64,000 bases of DNA from Heligmosomoides polygyrus polygyrus (GCA_947396885.1 OX377204.1:48905139-48969138), one strand, 5' to 3'. Positions 32,948-44,706 are shown, numbered from the stretch's first letter. The notes: a model not told the origin generated them from the letters alone. Made by a program: numbers and translations.

Positions 32948-33033
32948 CTGAGAAGAGCCGAGATCACGAACAAGTTTAGTACAACCGAGAGCGCGCCAAG
33001 CTGTCCACACAGAAACACGGCCGTGGAAGCCAT
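32948..33033 (-). CDS. 7TM receptor, TM1 exon
   Basis: The acceptor TCTCGTTGCAG directly precedes ATG GCT TCC. The exon reads MASTAVFLCGQLGALSVVLN then LFVISALL, a single hydrophobic helix with the TM1 asparagine. The donor CTCAG|GTGCGT leaves phase 2, completed by the TM2 exon. Because the acceptor touches an ATG, this could be the first coding exon joined to a spliced leader, or an internal exon after an extracellular N-terminus encoded further right. Confidence 0.8.
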
Positions 33034-33039
33034 CTGCAA

Positions 33040-35746
33040 CGAGAAGGTGTGAATTCTGAAGTGCGAAACCAGTAAGCGGATCAATCCGGTAAAAGGGGGG
33101 CAAATCGCTTCAGGTGGCAGTGTTTTCCCGCGGATGGATGAGTACACGAGAAGCCGGCGAGGCATGTCACTTTCACGTTCGAAAACAACAGAGATGAGAA
33201 CTCGACAGCGAAACCAATCGCGAACTGAATCCGTCGCTATCCGCCTGATAGTCGGCGCGGCTCGAGTCTCGTACAGCCGCGAAGCTTTTCGGTTTAAGTT
33301 GATTGTCGGGAATGAAGATGTAAGCCTTGAACAGCATCTGTGCACTTGGAGACGCCACGGGTTGCGACTGGTGCGTCTAATGGTAAATCTAGGCTGCGAA
33401 AGCGGTGCGAGAAACTGCAAGCAAGCCAGTAAGGGCTTTAAATGTAAAGTTACCATGTTGAAAGGGAGGCCAAGAGACCCTAGTCCTCCGCTCTGCCGTC
33501 TGTGTTTTGCTCTCTGCGATCCGGCAAGTAGTCAGAGCGGAAATGGCATTCGAATTCGGCAGAGAATATATCTACATAAAGAGATTTGCGAGGAGAGAAT
33601 GCGGCTGCCGCCCTAATAGCATCTACCATGAGAGCGCGGCGGAGCCCTGACTCCCTACTCGAGAAAACGAAGAGGATCCCCGGCGGCCCTAGCCGCGCAT
33701 CCCACGCATCTGATTGGAACTATGTCGGCACGGGAGCGCAAACGACAACGAGTAGACGTGCGAAATCCCTAATAGCTGGCCGAACTCAAACACTGCTCGC
33801 TGGTTGGACGCATGCAATGTGACCATCATTATGAAGCACGGATTGTCAAATGTTCCGCTTTTTGCGACCAAGCGCTCCTCTCGTCGACTGTGAAGAGAAG
33901 ACCCTGCTAAGTCTGTTGTCCCTGACTATGTCCGCTCGCTCTTAGACCCTCAACTTTCGGGGTTCTCGTTCTTCTTCGAGCATTGTGGAACAAGGAACCC
34001 CTAGAACTTCAAGAAATACAGCACGAAACTGGTCAGTACGCGTTAGAGTGCGAGCGATTCAGCATGAATTCATGCACACGTGGACGTAAGTCAGCACTAA
34101 CCCACTGATTCATGGAGTGCGCCACCGACTCCGCTTCTGCGGCATCTTGAGCACTAGTGGGCGAGTCAAAGTCTTAACTTTCTCAACGGCGTCAACGACC
34201 AACTCATTAATCATGAAGAGATAGAATCAAGGATGTGCGGAATTTCCGTTTCCATTTTCCGAATTCTGGTTCCGGTCATTTTTAGTTCTTTCGTTCCGTC
34301 CCGTGTTCCGCTTGTTTTTGGACCGAAAGGCGGAAACGGAAATGGACACTGTTCAGCACCAGTTTTCTATTGATCGCAATCAGCTCATCAATTAAAAAGT
34401 TCTTCTTCATATAATTGTCAGAGAATTACTGTTTCGCAACCCTAGTATTAGTATTCTTCCTATTGACAGATTGCCAGAAAAATTACTTAAAAATGACAAC
34501 TGGTCAGCGCAAGGCAAAGCTATGGTGCCAAAAATGGGTATGTATGCATTGTCTGCTAAGAAACTGCACTCGAATTGAATTATCGTTAAATTCTTGCTTC
34601 ACTATGTAGTTACAATTAGCTACAAAACTTTTGTAAGCAATTAACGCAGTACCATGAAGCAAAGGACTCAGTGAAGGTCGAATTATGCGCTCGCCTGCTC
34701 CAAAATCCCTGATCGAAGGTGTAAATTTCATCCTCACGGAGTTATGCAATTGGCTTTTTATTGGGGCATTACGAATATCTGCCTTGAGCTGTTATCCTTA
34801 TTGACTAGGGTTACTTATTGAACTGTCGAACAAAACTATTACTTCAAGAGCCATCTGGGAATTGTCCAGCTATATCGCCTTCATATCCAGGAGCTTCTGG
34901 GCAGGTGAAGACTGAATATTCTTGTGGAAGTCTACATAGACTCACCATGACTAATCAGTTATGCAGTTGTCATCTCAGATCCCAGAATGAAATCTGAGTA
35001 CTAGTTTTGGTCATTGCAACGTAACTGCTAATGTTGAATATGCAGATATATGTACAGTCACCACCGTCGTCCATGATCCCATAAGCTTGCAAAAATGTTG
35101 AGATTATTCAAGCCATGGAATTTCTTTCCTGATCGGAAAGTGATCTGGGTGGCTGCTCCAGTTTTAGCCTTTACCCGAGTCAGTTTTTTTAAATAAATTG
35201 CATAGCATTGCAAGTAATCTCAAGTGGTTAAGTCTGCTGCTCAAATAATTGCAGTAGCAAAAAGTCAGCGAAAAACCTGCGGTCGGAGCTAAATATGGAA
35301 GTGGTGGAGAGAGTGCATGCTGTAATAGCGAGAAACAATGAGATAAGGCCCAGAATTTGTTTTCGTTAATTGCTCTAGCGATAGCTAAAAGGATATCACT
35401 TTACGAATTCACGCTTCTTTACACTACTATGCTATGATGAGGATGAGTATTCATCTGTGGAAGATTCTACTGCTCGGGAAGTTCTGCGCAAGAAAAAGTG
35501 CAATAAAAGCCGTTTCAGATGCACCTTTGAAGAAATGGCGAATATGTGTCATTTCCGTTTCCGAGTTTCGTATTCCGGTTTCAGGTGATTCTTGAGGGCT
35601 TCCGTCTCCAGCTTTTCCCAGCAATTCGCACATCTCTGCATAGAATGTTTGGAGGGAATGGAAGAGAAGCCGACGTTAGATCGATTCGGGGTGAAATCGA
35701 GAATCGGCTTTTACACTGTGCTCCGCGTATCCAATTATGAATAGCT
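33040..35746. other. no supported gene; candidate 5' region of the receptor gene
   Basis: A plus frame at 33134-33616 and a minus frame at 32929-33456 overlap the TM1 exon and are shadows or chance. 33460-33720 is GC-richer and could be promoter or 5' exon territory for the receptor. A pair of related short motifs (cggaaRYggaaat type) near 34240-34340 and 35550 was seen. No transcript start can be fixed. Confidence 0.35.
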
Positions 35747-35758
35747 ATCATTACGGAT
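35747..35758. repeat. target site duplication, left copy
   Basis: atcattacggat, matching atcattacagat at 39702-39713 with one mismatch. The match is short, so boundaries are provisional. Confidence 0.6.
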
Positions 35759-36276
35759 CTCCCTCGACCACAGTCTCCCTCGATAGAGAGTTCGGGCTCT
35801 CTTGTTAACAGGGATCTCGGGCCGCTTGTCGCAGGGCCACGTGGCGCGTCCCCGGGTGGTGGATAGGGGAATGAAACGCGAACCAAATGCGACCGCGTAC
35901 TGCCCAGAGACGCAGGTGGGATGCAGGGGTGGACACCTTGCTCCTGCTGTGTCGGGTCGACGTCCTTGTGCGTGGGAGCGGCATGTTCGTGCACAATGTG
36001 CGTGGATGTGTCCGTGACTGTGCGGATTGTAACTGTGTCGGCTCGGCCAAAAGCTTGCACTCGGTAGACTGGGAGTACATCGTAAGGCCATCGTATTCGA
36101 GGCCGCCTTAAGTCTCGCCCCGTCCCTTCGGGCAATCTGGCTGGCTGCCCGGAGTTCTTCCCCACACGACAGAACCTGACTAGCTACCCGTGTTGTATGG
36201 AAGTCAAACACAGCAACACTAAAGGGCCTAAAGGGCTTCATTCCCTGACCCCGAATGAGCCCCCATTTCTGCAGCG

Positions 36277-39200
36277 ATGGGAAGCACGAGTACGGAGAGG
36301 CTGCTAAAATCTCAGAGCCTAACCAGGCTGCGCAAATTGAGAAGGACTAGGATGACGATCTGTACTTACAACGCTCGCACACTTGCATTGGAAGCATCCG
36401 TCGAGGACCTGGTGATGCAAGCCAGGAAGATCAAGTACGACGTCATCAGACTGACCGAGACGAGAAGACACCACCCCCTACACGCCGCCTACGACTCCGG
36501 AGAAGAACTGTTCATGCGACAACAGGGGAGTAGGCGGCGTTGGTGTCCTCGTCAATACGCACTTGGCCATGAACATCGATTCGTACGAGACTCTGACAAC
36601 CCGAATCGGACGTCTGCGACTGAAGCGATGTGGCTCCGTGCCAGCTTTGACTGTATTCGTCGCGTATGCACCAACATCCGACTACGACGACGAAGAGGTC
36701 GAAGCCTTCTACGTGGAGCTGGAGAAGTTCTATAAGGAAGATAACACCTTCTACAAGGTGATCGTCGGCGACTTCAACGCCAAGATCGGACCGCGAAGGT
36801 CGCCCGAAGAACTCTACATCGGAACCCACGGTTTGGAGTGGAACGAGCAAGGTTAAAGGCTGTCTGAGTTTATCATGTCGACCAAGACCATCCATGGAAA
36901 CTCACAGTTCCAGAAGCCTCCCTCTCTAGGATGGAACTGGGAATCCCCCGGTGGCCAGTTCCACTACGAGATCGACTACATCATCTTCAATCGCAAGTAT
37001 TGCCTGACCGACGTCTCCGTTGTTCCCAAATTCTACACGGGATCGGACCACCGCCTCCTTCGCGCGAGGTTTCGCTTTTCGCGTCAAGGAGATAAGACCG
37101 CGAAGTTCAAGAAGAGGAATCTCAGAACGACCATCAACTGGGATCTCCACATCTCTTTTGCCGGCCTTTGGGAAGATGCCGTCATGGACAACATCGTCGA
37201 GGAATACGATCGCTTCGTGCACCATCTCCACGATAGTGCTAAGGGAGCCGAGAGCTTGAAGACCACCAAGAGACGCCTGTCTCCGGAAACTCTCGAGCTT
37301 ATACGCCAGCGTGGAGCAGCACGAGAGTCAGGCAACTACCAGCTGACGTCAGAGCTTGCGAAGCTATGCAGAGAGGCGATAAAGGAGGATCTTAAGGAGA
37401 GAAGGGCGGAAGTGTGGGCTGAAGCTGCAGAGGCAGGGTTGAGCATCCGCAATGCCCGCCGGAACTTCGCCAACTTCAAGACCAAGATGGCCGCTCTCCG
37501 ACGTCCTGACGGAACCGTCACCTCTTCCAGAAGGACCATGGAAAAGGTCATCCACGACTTCTACTCCGATCTCTTCGATAGCCACGTCCACCTGCCCCCA
37601 TGCCATCTTCCGCAGGGTGGATACGTCGTTCCCTCTGTTCTCCCTTCCGAGATCCGACACGCCATCTCGTCGGTGAAGAAACGAACAGCACCCGGTCCCG
37701 ACAGGATCAGACCCGAACACCTGAAGAACCTCCCGCCAGCGCTCATCAACACCCTGGCGCGGCTCTTCACACGATACCTGTCGGAGTGCAAGGTTCCATC
37801 TCAGTGGAAGACCAGCAGGACCGTCTTGCTGTACAAGAAGGGAGACGTGCACGACATTGGCAACTATCGCCCGATCTGTCTGCTGTCCGTAGTCTACAAG
37901 CTGTTCACTCGAGTGATCCTGAATAGGATTAGCAGAACGCTGGACGAAGGACAGCCATGCGAGCAAGCAGGATTTCGGAGAGGATTCAGCACGATCGACC
38001 ACATACACACCATTACGAAGCTCATCGAAGTGTCGCGAGAGTACAAGCTGCCGCTGTGCTTTACGTTCATCGACCTGAAGAAGGCATTCGACTCCGTCGA
38101 AACTGAAGCGGTCATCGACGCCCTGCTCACTCAGGGTGTTCCTACTCAGTACATCAGAGTCCTTCGAGAGCTGTACAGTGGATTCACGATTAAGGCCTCA
38201 TCGTTCTAGAACGACGTTGTCATCGAGGTGAAGGGAGGGGTTCGGCAGGGGGATACCATATCCCAGAAGCTCTTCAGCGCCACCCTCGAAAACGTCATGC
38301 GCGAACTAGAATGGGAAGACATGGGAGTGAAGGTCGACTGCCAGCAGCTGCACCATCTTCGTTTCACTGACGACATCGTGCTCATAACACCGAGCATCAG
38401 CCAGGCGGAGCGAATGCTGGCCGACTTTGATCGTGTACAATACCGCTCCTAATTCGTGAACAATCGACGCTTTGCGACAGATGTTTCCGTCGCAAACCGT
38501 CGCAACTCCATAACTTCCTTCATATTTGCTATAACGAAACCTAATTTACAGCAAAACATTTCCCTCTCAATGACGAATCTGCCGATACCCTTTAAACTGA
38601 GCTTTTTTGAAAACTGACTTAACTGCAGAGCATTTTCCTTTGGAAGGCCGCTAATTGGTTTACGACCCCTCCAAAACTGCCAATGGCGTCTCTAGCGCGC
38701 ACTTCACTAGCGACGTTCAAAAAACTTTGGAATTTTCGTTTTTGCTTAGCACAGTTGGTTGCAGCACATTACTGCGATCACGCTGACAGTAAGTAGATCT
38801 AAATTTAGTCAGCTGGTTGCATCCTGCGGTTTGTTCGAAAATACCATTTAGTCGACGTTGGCGGTTCACCTTCTGCTACGCAACTTCTGCTTCTGAATCC
38901 CAAATTAATAAATCGTATAAAGCAGAAGATAGTCTTTAAATAATGTATGTGGGAATGTTGGACTGTAGCTGAATCTTACGAAGACGATGTTCATGGGGAA
39001 CGGACAAGTTTCTGATTCCCCATTCTCGCTCAACGGAACGAACATCTCCGAATGCTCCAGCTACGTGTATCTGGGTCGCGAAGTCAATACGGCCAACGAC
39101 CTAGCGCCAGAGCTGAGCAGGAGGAAACGAGCGGCTTGGGGAGCTTTGAAGAGCGTCGAAGAAGTCGCGAAGAAGACGAAGAACGTCCGACTCCGTGCCC

Positions 39201-39695
39201 ACCTATTCGACTCCACTGTTCTTCCTGCCCTAACATACGCCTCAGAGACCTGGGCTATACGAAAGCAGGATGAACACGCGATCACCATCGCGCAGCGTGG
39301 AATCGAGAAGACGATGCTCGGAGTGACACGACTCGCGCAAGTGAGAGAAGGCCTCCGGAGTTCCGAGCTTCGCCGACGTTCGAAGATCTGAGACGCTGTC
39401 GCGTGGGCCAAGTTGTCGAAAATTAGGTGTGCCGGCCACGTAATGCGCTTCGCAGACACCCGCTGGACGAGAGCCGTCACCGACTGGATTCCGCGGGATG
39501 TCAAGAGAACACCAGGACGCCCACCAACGCGTTGGTCGTACTTCTTCGGAAAGCCCTGAACGACCGATATGACGCTCTTCGTGTCCCTCGAGCGAGGAGG
39601 ATCAATTGGACCACTCTGGCACGCGACAGGGACGAATGGAGACGCTGCTGGCGCCCGCTCGAGCAAGTCGATGATCAACGGAACGACAGCTGATA
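36277..39695 (+). pseudogene. LINE endonuclease-reverse transcriptase, broken
   Basis: The endonuclease starts TRMTICTYNARTLALEAS, with KIKYDVIRLTETRR. After a frameshift near 36520 it continues TVFVAYAPTSDYDDEE, VIVGDFNAKIG, a TAA at 36854-36856, then EIDYIIFNRKY and TGSDHRLLRARF. The reverse transcriptase is open over 36875-38209: YKKGDVHDIGNYRPICLLSV, FIDLKKAFDSVETEAVI. A TAG at 38207 interrupts before GGVRQGDTISQKLF and LRFTDDIVLITPS, where the catalytic box reads FTDD instead of FADD. After the 506-bp insert: CSSYVYLGREVNTANDLAPE, LTYASETWAIRKQDE, then frame-shifted RPPTRW. The usual length would be about 1000 residues. Confidence 0.85.
38438..38943. mobile_element. 506-bp insert in LINE with 4-bp duplication
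   Basis: Comparison with the minus copy shows clean insertion into gtgta|tgtggg, with tgta duplicated (38434-38437, 38944-38947). The insert starts caataccgctcc and ends ctttaaataa. It has no inverted ends and no coding capacity. Class unknown. Confidence 0.8.
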
Positions 39696-39982
39696 CAGGT
39701 GATCATTACAGATTGCAGATGGAGACGGTGGGGGGGGGGGGGGAGGGAGGGGGAGGGGTGGAGAAGTGGCCGGTGCGTGCACTCAATACTGGGCCCATGG
39801 TTCGGATTTCCCTGCCAGGTCAACTAAGCATTTAATTCCTCCGCGATCGGTTAATCGATATCAGGCCGGTCTCGGAAGGAGACTTGTTTCGAAGTAATCT
39901 CCATGCTCTCTCTTCGTAAAACATCGGCATTTCCAAAGCGCTGTCAATGCTTCTGTGCCAAACGAGGTTGTATGGGTGGACC

Positions 39983-39999
39983 AATTCATTGAGCGGACT
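39983..39999. repeat. target site duplication, left copy
   Basis: aattcattgagcggact, matching aattcatagagcggtct at 42906-42922 with two mismatches. Confidence 0.75.
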
Positions 40000-42907
40000 G
40001 GTAGCGACGTCCGTTCCTCCACGTCGTGCCACTGGGAAATGCTTGCTGTGCGAGCTAAGCTAATAACCCGGCAAGTGTGAGAAGTATGCGAAGGCCTGAT
40101 ACGAGGAGGACGGCATCGGGGGGGGGGGGGGGGGAGGGAGGCAACTGAGCTAGTCCGAAAGTCCCGTAACGTAAGCAGGACCCGCGTAGCAACGTTGAAT
40201 GTGAATACGTTGACGGGCCGCTCGTGCAAGTTGGTTGAAGTACTGGAGCGTAGAAGAGTTGATTTCTGTGCAGTGCAGGAGCCGGGGTGCTCCTGCCGCA
40301 AGTCAAGGGACATATGACGTGGCTTCAAGGCCGTTCTATGTGGAAGTCCCAGGACCACCGGTGGTGTCGGAATAATCGTCTCCGAACAATTTCGTGACTC
40401 GATTGTAACAGTCGAACGCAATGACGATCGGGTGATGAAGATCGTTGCCGCCGCTAAGGAACGACTCTATCACTTTTTCTCTGCTACGTTCCGCAGTCCA
40501 GCTGCTCAGAGCAAGCCAAGGATGAGTTTTGGAGCTTGCTTGATGAGAAGACAGCAGAGGTACTGTCGAAAGATGTCATAATAGTGGCTGGTGATCTTAA
40601 TGGGCACGTAGGTGATTACGAAGGATGGGTACAGCTCTCATGGTGGCTTCGGGTACGGGTCTCTGGTGAGCGTATTCTTAAGTATGCGGATTCGCATAAC
40701 CTCACCATTGTGATCATAGTCTTCAGGAAACGCAACCCCATCTCATCTCATACTATAGTGGGAGCTCCCAGTCGCAGATAGATTTTGTCCTCGTAAAGGG
40801 TCGCGACCGAAGTATTGTCACAGACGCGAAGATCGTGCCGTATGAGACGGTCGCAACACAGCACCGACCGCTGATCTGCACCCTAAAGGTCGCCCCTCCG
40901 AGGCTGAAGGAGATCGAGCGATGCGGTGCAGCTAGAATCGTGGTGGCGAATGAAAAAGAAGGAAGCAGCTATGATTTCTCGCGTACGGTTGCCGACAGTC
41001 AGGACTATCGACGAAACTTGGAAGAGAACGACCGACACGATACGCCAATGCGCGAGGTCGGAACTCGGCACTCGAAGCCTGGACGACGCAAGGTCGACAA
41101 AGAGACATGGCTGTGGACGGACGATGTGAAAGCGAAGGTTTGAGAGAAGATGTCGCTGCATCATGTGTTTCTCGGCGACAAAGCAGCCCACAACTGGCAG
41201 AAGTATCAGAAGGCGAAGAGGGCTGCAAAGAAAGCCGTGGCTGTTGCAAAAGCCACTCATTATGGTAGTGTCTACCGAAAGCTCGAATCGCGCGACGGTG
41301 AGCGGTATTTGTACCGAGTTGCTTAAACACGCCGTCGCCAAACCGAGGATATCGAAAAGTTCTTTGGCATCAGAGATGAGAGCGGCCATCTTCTGACAGA
41401 GCGCAAAACAGCGCTGAAGCGATGGAGCGGCTATTTTAAGGAAATTTCCACTATGGAATTACCTCATCCGGCCATCCCTTCTGTGGCTTCTGTCCACGGT
41501 CCCATTCACAAGATTACCGTGGAGGAAACAGAAGCAGCTCTAAAGAAGATGAAACCTGCAGAGCGACAGGGCAGGATGATCTGGCTGTCGATGTTTGGAA
41601 GTGGAAGCTCTGGTGTCCTGCTGAATGGTTGGCTGAGTTCTTCAACCAGATAGTAAAAGAGAAAAAAGTACCGGAATGTCCTCGATATCCTCGATAGAGG
41701 AATTCCTGAAATCGTCAAGTTCTCCGACAACCAGTGCGGCTTTGGTTGTGGTTGTGGAACCATTAATGCTATACACGCCGCCCGCCTCCTGGTGGAGAAG
41801 CATCGCGACAGACAGAAGCCGGTGCATATCGCCTTTCTCGACTTGGAGAAGGCCTTCGACCGCGTACCGCGTGAGCTTATATAGTACGCCTTGCGACAAC
41901 ACAACGTACCTGAGGAACTTATAGAGTTGGTGCGGATGCTCTACTCTTGCCCAAAGAGTAGAGAGCAAGCTGCAGCTGGAACTTCAGTGAAGTTTCCCAT
42001 CTCTGTTGGTGTGCACCAGAGTTCTGCGCTTTCCCTACTCTTTTTTGTTGTCGTAATGGATGCCATTACGCGAGATTCAGAAGCCCGTCCCTTGGACGTT
42101 GCTATATACTGATGACGTAATGCTCGCCTGCGAAGATAAAAGTGAACTGGAGCGGCATGTACAAGCTTGGTGCGACCGCCTGGCGATGCTCGGACTCAAA
42201 TTGAATGTCAGGAAGACCGAGTACCTAACGACTGACGTAAACGAGTCTGGTTCCATTAAAGTAGACGACACTGAGCTTGCACGCACTTCGGTGCTTAAAT
42301 ACCTGGGATCGGCAATAGTTAACGGCAGTTTGATGGTTGAAGTGAACTCTCGCGAGAGTGCAGCTTGGTCCAAGGGGCGTTCGCTGACTGCTCTGCGATA
42401 GGAAGATACCATAGCACCTAAAGTCGAAGATCTACAGAGCAGTCGTCCGGCCTGTAGCGATGTACGGCGCTGAGTGTTGGCCTGCGACTAAGGAATTTGA
42501 AACGCGCCTCAGTGTCATGGAGACGAAGATGCTGCGCTAAACGGCTGGAGTCACACCGAATGACATCGTTTCGGATGCGCGCATGGACCGCATCCGAAAC
42601 GATGTCATTCGGTAGAAGTTAGGTGTCGCGCCGATAGCGGACAAGATGCGCGAAGCTCGCTTGCGATGGTACGGCTACACTCTGCGAGGGAAAGAAGACA
42701 GCGTCCGCAAGGTAGACCTTGAGTTGGAAGTGTCAGGAAAGCGGCCTAGAGCACGCCCGAAGCAGTGTTGGTCGGATACGTTATACATGGACATGAAAGT
42801 AACTGGCATCCACCCAGATCAAGCGCAGGATCGAGAAAGGTGGCGTCATGACACCAGAAGAGCGGACCCCACGACGAAGCGGGACAAACGCTGAAGAAGA
42901 AGAAGAA
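40000..42907 (+). pseudogene. decayed RTE copy of the 4-kb family
   Basis: The same element as 4037-7176, near full length, with many stops and frameshifts. Recognisable are LNGHVG (40600), the linker, HIAFLDLEKAFDRVPRELI-stop (41826), SVGVHQSSALS (42004, Gln-Ser replacing Gln-Gly), and YTDDVMLACEDK with the YADD box mutated. The end is LRWYGYTLRGKEDSVRK and RADPTTKRDKR-stop. It lacks about 150 bases found in the intact copy just before 4242. A poly-G run near 40118-40134 and a hairpin at 42555-42613 are private to this copy. The tail is GAAGAAGAAGAA. Confidence 0.9.
42555..42613. repeat. perfect hairpin, 25-bp arms, private to this RTE copy
   Basis: accgaatgacatcgtttcgg at the left is the exact complement of native RTE sequence at 42589-42613. 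The intact copy has only the right arm (6850-6885), so the left arm is an inverted duplication. Confidence 0.9.
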
Positions 42908-43185
42908 TTCATAGAGCGGTCTAAAGTTTCAACCCTTTCGTGTTCTTCAGAAACCTAAAAGCAGTGCAGTACTGTAGACTTGTCAACTACCCGACCACTA
43001 CCTCCCCTTTCGGATATCGTAATCGGTAGCAAAACGAAAAACTGGAATGCGTGAAAAATGATTTCACTTTCGGATCTACCTTTGAAGCGAAGCGACGCTG
43101 CTGCCGCCGTCGTTAGTAGTCGAGTGGTGGCTGAGAGATACTGTGTCATTCCGCACTGATTACACTGAATATAACAGTGTCATTC

Positions 43186-43800
43186 TTAGGGACACCCTGA
43201 CACCACCGATCGTCTGTAGTTCACAATGAGAAAGGAAAGGAATGGCAAGAGGTGATTGAGTGATTGAGAGACATTCACTTTGACTATTAAGTGCTGGATT
43301 CCTTGCGGAAATCCAGAAAATTCCAACGCTTTTCTCGGCGAAATGCCGGTTTCATGCCGGAATCGTGACATGGTGTCAAAAGAAGTTCCAACATGCCCCT
43401 CAACCCTGTGCTTTCCTAGCGAACTGGGTAAGATACCATGCCTTTTATTGGCCAGGTATTCTTCAATACGAACTGCTGGGACACTCCAGTTTTTCCGAAG
43501 TACGTTTGACTGTAAGCCCCACTTCAACTTAGCAGACTGCTCCAACATTGGTGCCATCTCCCAACTTACTGTAGGGGCATACAACTGCTTTCTGATATGT
43601 ACGCCCTATCGTAGAGCCTATTTCGGAGCAGTTGCTTCCTGATGTCTTCTCGTCATCCGAGTGTTAACAAGCGCAACATCATCTTCTAACTGAGGCTGAG
43701 CTATGCTTCGCTGTGTGGTAGAAGCGACATTATCTGAAACAAAAGGAAGACAAAGAGGTATACGATTTCGGCTAGGTATATTGCGCTGCACAGGACGGCG
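43186..43800 (-). pseudogene. Penelope-like element fragment, C-terminal nuclease part
   Basis: The minus strand reads IPLCLPFVSDNVASTTQRSI then AQPQLEDDV, followed by frame-shifted GIY-YIG remnants with EEYLANKRHGILPSSLGKHRV, the usual end of canonical Penelope nucleases. It joins head-to-head with the plus-strand fragment at 43801. Confidence 0.6.
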
Positions 43801-44120
43801 GTGTTGTTGCACCGCATAGCCGTGGTCCAGGCAGGTCCAGCACATCCTACAGCAGTTAACCGCGCAGTTGTGAGGAACACGTTTAAATCCGCACGCGATG
43901 TATGGATAGGCTGCAAAGAGCGACAAGAGTCATTGAGGTTACCCACAAAAATCACTTGGTATGTGCTAAAATGGTATAAAATGGTACCACCGAAAGAGTC
44001 CGCTCTGTGCAGCGCACTACACCCGCCAAGACAAATTACCCCTTGTATTCCCTTTATCTCTGATTATATTACTTCCACCACAAGGAGGAGCGCAGGTTAC
44101 GCTCAGCTAGATGATGTTGA
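43801..44120 (+). pseudogene. Penelope-like element fragment, reverse transcriptase C-terminus
   Basis: HPTAVNRAVVRNTFKSARDV corresponds to HSFSVKRAVVRNMFRAARAV of the copy at 49.5 kb. CIPFISDYITSTTRRSAGYA follows after about 60 unrelated codons. It lies opposite to 43186-43800, an inverted junction within one element. Confidence 0.6.
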
Positions 44121-44129
44121 TGGGCTGTG

Positions 44130-44690
44130 TTGTGTATCCCCCCCCCCCCCCAATAAGTTGCAACAATAAGTAGCCCTCTAGACAATCACAGAGTTAAGGA
44201 CTACGATGGAACCGGCTTTAACTTCAGCGCAAGACTCTGACGCACGAGACCGACATTTTGTCCAGAAATGCGCTGAAGACATTGTGAATTTCAAGAACTC
44301 CCGCACTTAGTAGTCGAAATGAGTGTCCCTCGGCCACTAACGGTTTTTGTCATTGTGAGCTGTAGACCGACTGGTGGTCACATGCGCGTCCTTAATAATG
44401 GCACATTAGAATTAGTGCAGAATGGCACAGTATTTCTCAGTCACCACACGTCTATTACCGGAAGCGGTAGCGACGTCGCTTAGCGTAAACGGTGATTCAG
44501 CGGGTGAGTTTATTTCTTATTGATTTATTGACTATGCGTTAGGGTATTCCTTTTTGCACGACATTTTCAACGACGATATATGAAAGGCGGGTTGAGGAGC
44601 TTTAGTCGGGTAAATATAACCCTCGTGTTTCTGTGTCTCTGAAGACGACAAAGTTAAAACCGGATAAGTTTATTGCCTGTTGGACAGGCT
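44130..44690. other. no gene seen
   Basis: Holds a C-rich run at about 44137-44150 and otherwise unremarkable sequence. Confidence 0.4.
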
Positions 44691-44691
44691 T

Positions 44692-44706
44692 AATAAAAAC
44701 AAATTT
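44692..44706. repeat. target site duplication, left copy (15 bp)
   Basis: aataaaaacaaattt, matching aacaaaaacaaattt at 48115-48129 with one mismatch. Confidence 0.8.

Larger units (their letters stand above)
2170..33033 (-). other. gene span: rhodopsin-like 7TM receptor with transposon-filled introns
   Basis: Seven minus-strand exons give a class A G protein-coupled receptor of the plasma membrane. They join in phase at every pair of adjacent exons I could test. Visible parts are TM1, TM2 with the conserved aspartate (CAVLD), a third intracellular loop rich in Arg/Lys/Glu, TM6 with a FLCPY box, TM7 (VHSVCQPLCYF) and a long Ser/Thr-rich tail ending SKLSDL. Exons for TM3, TM4 and most of TM5 are missing between 10879 and 26599, where an assembly gap lies. 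Introns of 6.2, 15.7 and 6.6 kb hold LINEs, SINEs, MITEs and a foldback element. An exon upstream of 33033 may also exist. Ligand unknown; peptide receptors often look like this, but that is inference. Confidence 0.8.
35759..39701 (+). mobile_element. near full-length LINE (RTE-like family), plus copy
   Basis: A 5' leader of about 500 GC-rich bases, then the coding remnants at 36277-39695. It ends in a short repeat (tgatacaggtga) that is also the 3' end of the minus copy at 44707. It is interrupted by a 506-bp insert at 38438-38943. Highly similar to 44707-48114, which lies 5 kb away in opposite orientation. Confidence 0.8.

Noticed and set aside
32929..33616. Long overlapping frames on both strands around the TM1 exon
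   Set aside because: The minus frame includes intron on both sides of a well-defined exon, and the plus frame is its shadow. Neither shows a domain of its own.
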